Below, in pieces: positions 58,419-64,000 of a stretch of 64,000 bases of DNA; the first letter of the stretch is position 1; every line of letters begins with the position of its first letter. Source of the DNA: Microcella alkalica (GTDB taxonomy: Bacteria > Actinomycetota > Actinomycetes > Actinomycetales > Microbacteriaceae). The notes below the pieces were generated by a model that saw only the letters and a list, made by a program, of their open reading frames with translations, made no database searches and was not told the origin of the DNA. The translations under genes and the position numbers were made by a program. The DNA is taken from NCBI RefSeq assembly GCF_014595885.1, contig NZ_JABUKC010000003.1:186001-250000 (forward strand). Reading direction: 5' to 3'.

Positions 58419-59400
58419 AGCGAAGCCTGCGCCGCCGCGGAACCCCAGCCCCCTCGAGCCGATGCGCGAAGAGCCGCCGATCGCGCAGGTCAGCCGTCAC
58501 GAGCCGGAGCATCCCATCGCCCGTCGACCGGATCGCGTCCTCCCGCTCCTTCTCCTCGATCACGACCTGCTCGACGGTGCGGCCCGCGCGAGCATCTGCC
58601 ACCCGGTACTTCACGTGGCCATCGAACTCGCAGGCGAGGGAGATCGAGCCCCACCGGAAGTCGGCGCGGAACCGGCGCCCGTCCGGCATGCGGTACTCGA
58701 GCTGAAGCTCGGGCGCCTCGAAGCCGAGCTCGTGCATGAGCACGCGCGCCCATGACTCCCCCGCAGACTCGGAGCGGCCGTCGGCGAAAGCGAGGGCTCG
58801 CTCGAGTCGAGCCCGTCCGCGCACGAAGCCGAGAGCATCCGCCACCTCACGGATCTCGTCGAGCGACGTGACCGGGCCCTTATCACCGCGCCGACGCATC
58901 CGAATGCCCCAGTCGATGGCAGCGACAGCCTCCGCGAAGGTCGCAGACGCGCCCCACTCGGCGAGCGTGCGGGGCAAGTCGGTGAGGCGGGCGCCCTCGA
59001 CCTCGACGGTGTGGAGCTGATCGTCTCGGGTGGCCCAGTACCGCACGTCAGTCGTGCGACGGGCGGCGTTCTGCGTCCACGCCAGCGCGTGCACGTACGG
59101 CTCGCTCTGCGCGCGGAGCACGGGCACGCCCAGCAGTCGCGCGGCCGATCGCCGGCAGAGCGGCTGGCGGACGCGGCCGAGGGCTGAGGCGGCCCAGGCG
59201 CGCAGCAGCTCGACCTCCCAGTGCTCCAATGGCGCGAGCGCAGCAGCGGGAACCGAGATCCCCCGCAACAGTGCGACGAGCTCGCCGTTCGCCCGCCGCC
59301 GGTGCAGATCGCGGGTCACGGCATTCTGATGCGGATGCTCAGCGGCGACGATCGACGTCTCGAACGCATGCCGCACCGCCGGAGTGATGGGGTTGCTCAT
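58408..59400 (-). CDS. hypothetical protein with DUF559-like C-terminus
   Basis: 330 residues from ATG 59400 (MSNPITPAVR); an upstream in-frame ATG at 59505 is less likely. The first 200 residues are Arg/Ala-rich and resemble AbiEi-type or 'transcriptional regulator' proteins of actinobacteria; residues ~230-320 (SWARVLMHELGF, FRADFRWGSISLACEFDGH, EKEREDAIRSTGDGMLRL) look like the DUF559/VSR endonuclease fold with a D-x-E-F-D-G core. Function unknown. It stands between LacI and araD but probably is not part of the sugar system. Stop codon lies in palindrome copy 4. Confidence 0.65.
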   Translation of the reverse strand: MSNPITPAVRHAFETSIVAAEHPHQNAVTRDLHRRRANGELVALLRGISVPAAALAPLEHWEVELLRAWAASALGRVRQPLCRRSAARLLGVPVLRAQSEPYVHALAWTQNAARRTTDVRYWATRDDQLHTVEVEGARLTDLPRTLAEWGASATFAEAVAAIDWGIRMRRRGDKGPVTSLDEIREVADALGFVRGRARLERALAFADGRSESAGESWARVLMHELGFEAPELQLEYRMPDGRRFRADFRWGSISLACEFDGHVKYRVADARAGRTVEQVVIEEKEREDAIRSTGDGMLRLVTADLRDRRLFAHRLEGAGVPRRRRLRSHY

Positions 59401-59499
59401 CAGGGGAGGATGCCCTCCGAGCCGCAGCCGCGTTGAGCCAGCGCCGCCGTTCCGGGAGGGAATGAGCCGCGCCCGCCCATGGGGAGGACCTCTGCCGGA

Positions 59500-59565
59500 A
59501 GTCACTACCGATCACGGCACTCACTACGGAGCGAAGCGCGGTGAGTGTCGCAATCCGTAGTGACT
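59500..59565. repeat. CACTAC-type palindromic element, copy 5
   Basis: Arms AGTCACTAC (59500-59508) and GTAGTGACT (59557-59565) are exact; inner GCACTCAC and GTGAGTGT pair with one mismatch. Lies in the gene-free stretch 59401-59898. Confidence 0.8.
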
Positions 59566-59616
59566 GCGGTCGCTGAGGGTGTCGAACGCGCGGCGCTGCC
59601 GCGCCGCGCGCGGCGC

Positions 59617-59661
59617 GGCAGCGCAGCGCGCGGCAGCGCAGCGCGCGGCAGCGCAGCGCGC
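59617..59661. repeat. 15-bp tandem repeat, three exact units
   Basis: GGCAGCGCAGCGCGC repeats at 59617, 59632 and 59647 without change. Confidence 0.95.
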
Positions 59662-59707
59662 CACGGCCAACGGCGCACTGGCCGAACACCTTCACGCCCC
59701 GCCCACT

Positions 59708-59767
59708 CACTACCGAACGCGGCACACACTGCGCCCCGGAGGGCAGTGTGTGCCGTCTTCGGTAGTG
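59708..59767. repeat. CACTAC-type palindromic element, copy 6
   Basis: Arms 59708-59732 and 59743-59767 (25 bases each) pair with two mismatches; they start CACTACCGAA and contain CGGCACACACTGC. A further CACT precedes on the left. Confidence 0.9.
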
Positions 59768-59780
59768 GCTACCGAAGAGG

Positions 59781-59888
59781 GCGGGTGGGGCGCGGCCGGG
59801 CGCGGCCGGGCGCGGAGCGGCGGGGGCGGGCGGGGCGCGGAGCGGCGGGGGCGCGCGGGGGCGCGCGGGGGCGCGCGGGGGCGCGGCC
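59781..59888. repeat. G-rich low-complexity tandem DNA
   Basis: CGCGGCCGGG repeats twice at 59791-59810 and GCGCGCGGGG three times at 59851-59880, strongly purine/G skewed. May form G-quadruplex-like structures. Between copy 6 and the LacI gene end. Confidence 0.8.
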
Positions 59889-59898
59889 GCGGCGCGCG

Positions 59899-60930
59899 TT
59901 ACGCGAGCCGCGCCGTCGACTGGCGCACGATCAACTCCGGCTGCACCGGCTCGTGGCTGAGGCCGGTCTCGCCGCGCAGCTCGCCGAGCAGCACCTCGAT
60001 GGTGCGGCGCCCGATCTCGGCGAAGTTCTGCCGCACGGTGGTGAGGGGCGGCGCGAAGTGCGCGGCCTCCGGCACGTCGTCGAAGCCGACGACGGAGATG
60101 TCCTCCGGCACGCGCAGCCCCGACTCGCGGCAGGCGTGCATGAAGCCGAGCGCCATCTGGTCGTTGCCGCAGAACACGGCGGTGAAGTCGCGGTATCGCA
60201 GCAGCTCGAGGCCGGCGTAGTAGCCGAAGTGGGCGGTCCAGTCGCCGAGGATCGGCGCGCGCGTGCGCAGGTCGGCGTCGCCGAGCTCGCGCAGGAACCC
60301 CTGCATGCGCGCCTCCGCCTCGATCCAGTCCTGCGGGCCCGACAGGTGCATGATCTCGGTGTGCCCGAGGTCGATGAGGTGCCGCGTCGCGAGCCGCGCG
60401 CCCTGGATCTGATCGACCCACAGCGAGTGCGCCGTGTTGAGCCCGGTCGCCTCGAGCGTGACGAACGGCACCGACAGCTGCAGGTCTTTGAGCGCCTCGA
60501 ACACGCGCACCTGCGGCGCGATGACGATGAGCGCTTCGATCGACTGCGCCATGAGGTGGTCGAGCCCGGCCTTGATGGAGGCGTACTCGCTCGAGCTGAT
60601 GTTGGTGATCGAGAGGCGGTAGCCGGCTTCGCGCGCCGCCGTCTCGATGGCCTGGATGCTCGTGGCCGGCCCGTAGTGCACCGTCTGCGCCGCGAGCACG
60701 CCGATGGTGCGCGACCGGCTCGTGACGAGCGCCCGCGCGGCCTGGTTCGGCCGGTACCCGAGCTCGTCGATCGCGGCCTGCACGCGCGCGAGCGTCTCGG
60801 GCCTGATCGAGGGGCTGTCGTTGAGGGCGCGCGAGACGGTCTGATACGAGACCCCGGCGACCCGCGCGACGTCGCGAATGTTGGGCGCGCGCACGCGCTC
60901 CGGCTCGCTCGCCTGCTCAGGGTTCGACAC
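59899..60930 (-). CDS. LacI-family repressor of the sugar-uptake region
   Basis: 343 residues. HTH and hinge: NIRDVARVAGVSYQTVSRAL (about 17-36) and GYRPNQAARALVTSRS, then a periplasmic-binding-protein-like sensor (RTIGVLAAQT, AVFCGNDQMALGF, VPEDISVVGFDD). GTG 60930 has GGAAGG five bases upstream. Its own promoter holds the same operator as the araD operon, so it represses itself and the importer until a sugar binds. Confidence 0.93.
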   Translation of the reverse strand: MSNPEQASEPERVRAPNIRDVARVAGVSYQTVSRALNDSPSIRPETLARVQAAIDELGYRPNQAARALVTSRSRTIGVLAAQTVHYGPATSIQAIETAAREAGYRLSITNISSSEYASIKAGLDHLMAQSIEALIVIAPQVRVFEALKDLQLSVPFVTLEATGLNTAHSLWVDQIQGARLATRHLIDLGHTEIMHLSGPQDWIEAEARMQGFLRELGDADLRTRAPILGDWTAHFGYYAGLELLRYRDFTAVFCGNDQMALGFMHACRESGLRVPEDISVVGFDDVPEAAHFAPPLTTVRQNFAEIGRRTIEVLLGELRGETGLSHEPVQPELIVRQSTARLA

Positions 60931-60952
60931 GGGGGCCTTCCGACGGGCCGGT

Positions 60953-60985
60953 GATGTGTACGTTCACATCGTTGGGCCCATTATG
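60953..60985 (-). promoter_or_regulatory. promoter and operator of the LacI gene
   Basis: CATAAT (60985-60980, minus) is the -10, and GATGTGTACGTTCACATC (60953-60970) lies directly downstream of the expected start. The operator differs from that of the araD operon at 58187-58204 by two central bases. Confidence 0.65.
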
Positions 60986-61089
60986 CACGCGGATGCCCGG
61001 CCGAGGCGCCTCGGCCCGCCCTCGCCGCGCGGCCGACGCCCGCCCGCGTCCGCACGCCCGCGAGCACGCCGCGCGGCCGACGCCGCCGC

Positions 61090-62253
61090 TCAGCCGAGCC
61101 GCGCGAGCGACTGCCGCACGTCGGCGAGGAGGTCCTCCGCGTCCTCGAGCCCGACCGAGAGCCGGATGATGGCCGGCGACACCTCGAGCGCCGTGCCGCG
61201 CACCGAGGCGTGGGTCATCTCGCTGGGGTAGTTGACGAGCGACTCCACGCCGCCGAGCGATTCGGCGAGGGTGAAGAGCTCGAGCCCTTCGGCGAAGGCG
61301 CGCGCGGCGGCCTCGCCGCCGGCGAGCTCGAGCGAGAGCATCCCGCCGAAGCGTCGCATCTGCCGCGCGGCCAGCTCGTGGCCGGGGTGCGAGGGCAGGC
61401 CCGGGTAGTAGACGCGGGCGACGGCAGGGTGCCCGTCGATCGCCGCGGCGAGCGCCTGAGCCGTGTCCGAGTGGCGCTCCATGCGGACGGCGAGCGTCTT
61501 GATGCCGCGCGTGGTGAGCCACGCGTCGAGCGGTCCGGAGACGGCACCGGCGGCGAACTGCTGGAAGCCCACCTTCTCGGCGAGCGAGGCGTCCGAGGTG
61601 ACGACCGCGCCGCCGATGACGTCGGAGTGCCCACCGAGGTACTTCGTCGTCGAGTGCACGACGACGTCGGCGCCGAGTGCGAGCGGCTGCTGAAGATACG
61701 GCGTGGCGAAGGTGTTGTCGACGACGACGAGCGCCCCCGCCGCGTGCGCGACCTCGGCGAGCGCCGCGATGTCGGTGACCTTCATGAGCGGGTTCGAGGG
61801 CGTCTCGAGCCACAGCACGCGAGCGCCGGTCACGGCGAGCGCCGAGCGCACCGCCTCGAGGTCGTCGAGCTCGAGCGTCGTGAGGCCGATCTGCCACTCG
61901 CCGAAGATGCGGCGCACGAGGCGGTGCGTGCCGCCGTAGACGTCGTTGCCCATGAGCACGTGGTCGCCGGGGCGCAGCACGGCGCGCAGCAGGGCATCCT
62001 CGGCGGCGAGGCCCGAGGCGAAGCTGAAGGCGTGGGTGGCGCCCTCGAGCGAGGCGAGCTGCTGCTGCAGGGCATCCCGCGTGGGGTTGCCGCCGCGACC
62101 GTACTCGTAGCCGCCGCGCAGCCCGCCGATGCCGTCTTGCGCGTACGTCGTCGAGAAGTGCACGGGCGGAATGACGGCGCCCGTCGTCGGGTCGAACGCC
62201 TGCCCGACGTGAATCGCGCGGGTCGAGAAGCCGTGGTCGTCGTGATGCGTCAT
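61090..62253 (-). CDS. metB: cystathionine gamma-synthase
   Basis: 387 residues. Joins O-acetyl/succinyl-homoserine and cysteine to cystathionine. EYGRGGNPTRDALQQQL (about 50-66), SGLAAEDALLRAVL, LETPSNPLMKVTDI, and PLP Lys in HSTTKYLGGHSDVIGG (about 193-208). In actinobacteria this family also holds cystathionine gamma-lyases, and together with the beta-synthase gene upstream, reverse transsulfuration is possible. AAGGA site before ATG 62253. Confidence 0.9.
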   Translation of the reverse strand: MTHHDDHGFSTRAIHVGQAFDPTTGAVIPPVHFSTTYAQDGIGGLRGGYEYGRGGNPTRDALQQQLASLEGATHAFSFASGLAAEDALLRAVLRPGDHVLMGNDVYGGTHRLVRRIFGEWQIGLTTLELDDLEAVRSALAVTGARVLWLETPSNPLMKVTDIAALAEVAHAAGALVVVDNTFATPYLQQPLALGADVVVHSTTKYLGGHSDVIGGAVVTSDASLAEKVGFQQFAAGAVSGPLDAWLTTRGIKTLAVRMERHSDTAQALAAAIDGHPAVARVYYPGLPSHPGHELAARQMRRFGGMLSLELAGGEAAARAFAEGLELFTLAESLGGVESLVNYPSEMTHASVRGTALEVSPAIIRLSVGLEDAEDLLADVRQSLARLG

Positions 62254-62325
62254 GTCTGGTCCTTGTCGACGATCGAGCAGAAGAGGGGGGATGCCCGGCG
62301 CGGCCGGGCGCTCGCCTGCGGCCGG

Positions 62326-63717
62326 TCACGCCCCGCCGGCGAGCGCGCGCACGAGGTCGTTCCGCGTGAGCAGCCCCACCGGGTTGCCCCCGTCGAGCAC
62401 GAGCAGCGTGTCGGGCTGCTGCCCGCCGGCGCCGCGCTCCTCGAAGCGGGCGCGCGCGTCGCCGAGCGACTCGTGCGCGCCGACGAGCGGCAGGCGCGGG
62501 CCCATCGCCTCGGTGACGGGGCTCGCGGGCGTGACGTCGCCGGCGGCGAGCGCGCGCAGCAGGGTGCGCGAGTCGACGGTGCCGACGACCTCGCCGAGCA
62601 CGGCGGGCGGCGCCGACGAGAGCACGGGCAGCGCGTGGTCGTGGTGCTCGAGGGCGGCGATCGCGTCCGCGATCGACGCCGTGCGGAGCAGGTGGGGCAG
62701 CCCCGCGGGGTCGGGGCGCGCGGCGTCGGCGACGGTCGGCGAGCCCTGCGCGGCGGTGAAGCCGTGGCTGCGCATCCACCGCTCGTTGAAGATCTTGCCG
62801 AGGTAGCCGCGCCCGCCGTCCGGCAGCAGCACGACGACGACGTCGTCGGGGCCGAGCTCGCGCGCGACCTCGAGGGCGCCGACGGCGGCCATGCCGCACG
62901 AGCCGCCGACGAGCAGGCCCTCCTCGCGCGCGAGGCGCACGGTCATGTCGAACGACTGCTGGTCGCTCACGGCCACGATGCGGTCGACGACGCTCGGGTC
63001 GTAGGCGGCGGGCCAGAAGTCCTCACCGACGCCCTCGACGAGGTAGGGCTGACCGCTGCCGCCCGAGTACACACTGCCGACGGGGTCGACACCGACGATC
63101 TGCACGCGGCCGCTCGCGCGGTCGGCGCTGATCTCGCGCAGGTAGCGGCCGGTGCCGGTGATGGTGCCGCCCGTGCCGACGCCGGCGACGAAGTGCGTGA
63201 CGAGGCCGTCGGTGTCGCGCCAGATCTCGGGGCCGGTCGACTCGTAGTGGCTGAGCGGGCCGTTCGGGTTCGCGTACTGGTTGGGCTTGAACGCGCCGGG
63301 GATCTCGCGCGCGAGGCGGTCGGAGACCGAGTAGTACGACTCCGGGTCCTCCGGGGCGACGGCGGTCGGGGTGACGACGATCTCGGCGCCGTAGGCGGTG
63401 AGCACGTTGCGCTTGTCCTCCCCCACCTTGTCGGGCAGCACGAACACGCAGCGGTAGCCGCGCTGCTGGGCGACGAGCGCGAGGCCGACGCCGGTGTTGC
63501 CGCTCGTCGGCTCGACGATCGTGCCGCCCGGCTTGAGCAGGCCCTCGCGCTCGGCGGCGTCGATGATGCGCGTCGCGATGCGGTCTTTCGACGAGCCGCC
63601 CGGGTTCAGGTACTCGACCTTCGCCAGCACGGTGGCCGAGATGCCCTCCGTGACGCGGGTGAGCTGCACGAGGGGCGTGTCGCCGATGAGGTCGACGACG
63701 GAGCGGGCGAACTTCAT
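62326..63717 (-). CDS. cystathionine beta-synthase
   Basis: 463 residues. PLP fold: NPGGSSKDRIATRII with the Lys (about 38-52), VEPTSGNTGVGLALVAQQ (substrate and PLP loop), GVGTGGTITGTGRYL (phosphate cup). C-terminal residues ~335-463 form two CBS domains (LPHLLRTASIADAIAALE, LLVLDGGNPVGLLTRNDLV) that may bind S-adenosylmethionine or AMP. It makes cystathionine from serine and homocysteine. ATG 63717 lies 6 bases after TAGGCT (63729-63724). Operon with metB (72-bp gap). Confidence 0.92.
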   Translation of the reverse strand: MKFARSVVDLIGDTPLVQLTRVTEGISATVLAKVEYLNPGGSSKDRIATRIIDAAEREGLLKPGGTIVEPTSGNTGVGLALVAQQRGYRCVFVLPDKVGEDKRNVLTAYGAEIVVTPTAVAPEDPESYYSVSDRLAREIPGAFKPNQYANPNGPLSHYESTGPEIWRDTDGLVTHFVAGVGTGGTITGTGRYLREISADRASGRVQIVGVDPVGSVYSGGSGQPYLVEGVGEDFWPAAYDPSVVDRIVAVSDQQSFDMTVRLAREEGLLVGGSCGMAAVGALEVARELGPDDVVVVLLPDGGRGYLGKIFNERWMRSHGFTAAQGSPTVADAARPDPAGLPHLLRTASIADAIAALEHHDHALPVLSSAPPAVLGEVVGTVDSRTLLRALAAGDVTPASPVTEAMGPRLPLVGAHESLGDARARFEERGAGGQQPDTLLVLDGGNPVGLLTRNDLVRALAGGA

Positions 63718-63881
63718 CCTGCGAGCCTACTCGCGCCGGGCATCCGCCTCTCGGGGCGTGACCTCGTGCGACCGCCGCCCCGCTCAGGAACTTGAAAGGT
63801 GATCTGCGAGACTGGAGGTAGCCCTGGGCCGCGTTCGCGCGCGCCCGCAGACCCCATCCCCGCGAACCGGAGCGAGCCCCC

Positions 63882-64000
63882 GTGTCGAACGAGAACCTCA
63901 CCGTCAAGCAGCAGCGCGAGGCGCGCCGCGCCGAGAAGGTCGCCGCCCTCAAGGCCAAGCAGCAGAAGGAGAAGCGGCGCAACCTCATCGCGATCATCAG
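63882..64000 (+). CDS. probable DsbA-like/thioredoxin-domain membrane protein, N-terminal part only
   Basis: Only the first ~39 residues are in the window: GTG 63882 opens MSNENLTVKQQREARRAEKV, a charged coiled-coil-like start, and the sequence is entering a hydrophobic segment (NLIAII) at the edge. In Microbacteriaceae this start leads into a membrane-anchored thioredoxin-like (DsbA-family) protein; that match is remembered, the rest is not visible. A GGAG site lies ~10 bases upstream. Confidence 0.55.
   Translation, partial: MSNENLTVKQQREARRAEKVAALKAKQQKEKRRNLIAII

Noticed and set aside
59617-59888. CRISPR array
   Set aside because: Repeat units are 10-15 bp and adjacent without spacers; no cas gene is present.

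Overview
The window is high-GC DNA (about 70 % G+C by eye) with tightly packed genes, many GTG starts, lipoprotein and LAxTG surface signals, and a dnaX-recR / lysC / asd gene set. It fits a Gram-positive actinobacterium, most likely a member of the Microbacteriaceae; genus cannot be fixed from this stretch. There is no phage, transposase, integrase or CRISPR array in it.

Layout. 0-11 kb is core metabolism: a cut-off exported protein, an aldose 1-epimerase, a DeoR regulator divergent from galT-galK (Leloir pathway), two small membrane proteins, malate:quinone oxidoreductase, a TauE/SafE permease, two SGNH hydrolases and an LAxTG surface protein. 11-17 kb is an exopolysaccharide control operon on the minus strand: Wzz/BY-kinase, its low-molecular-weight tyrosine phosphatase, a polyprenyl-phosphate sugar transferase and a DUF4012 membrane protein, closed by a hairpin. 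17-20.6 kb holds asd, UDP-glucose dehydrogenase and lysC. 20.7-29.1 kb is foreign-looking: a cell-wall-binding-repeat gene between two 338-bp direct repeats (the lysC 5' end and a ~95 % identical truncated copy), then a block of clearly lower G+C with two glycosyltransferases, a flippase, a polymerase/ligase-like protein and an acyltransferase. 29.2-31.9 kb is recR and dnaX. 31.9-38.2 kb is a second polysaccharide block: three glycosyltransferases, a WcaF-like acetyltransferase, gmd and fcl (GDP-L-fucose). 38.2-44.2 kb has an NAD(P)-binding protein, pta-ackA, a FAD/Rieske oxidoreductase, the SRP RNA and tRNA-Ser(GGA). 44.2-51.1 kb has a PH-like membrane protein, a HerA-type ATPase, a saccharopine dehydrogenase-family enzyme with a striking operator, a PAP2 phosphatase, a Bcr/CflA exporter and an HhH-GPD glycosylase. 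51.6-61 kb is a LacI-controlled sugar-uptake region: GH1 beta-glucosidase, ABC transporter (permease, ATPase, binding lipoprotein), araD and the LacI regulator. 61-64 kb is transsulfuration (cystathionine gamma-synthase, cystathionine beta-synthase) and the start of a probable thioredoxin-like membrane protein.

How it works together. Ugd, gmd and fcl supply UDP-glucuronate and GDP-fucose; the sugar transferase and glycosyltransferases build repeat units on a lipid carrier; flippase, Wzy-like protein and the BY-kinase/phosphatase pair would export, polymerise and control length; acyltransferases decorate. The family order dnaX-recR-lysC-asd appears to have been split by this polysaccharide DNA.

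Non-coding structure is the most unusual part. Six intergenic ~60-68-bp palindromes share a CACTAC...CGGCAC core; a separate perfect palindrome with 26-bp arms sits at 51.4 kb; at least 17 genes show a TAnnnT box 5-8 bases before the start codon (leaderless transcripts), and one more has a near match; the hexamer GGATGC/GCATCC is strongly over-represented. No wholly new enzyme system could be demonstrated; the palindrome family and the lysC-flanked module are the best candidates for something undescribed.
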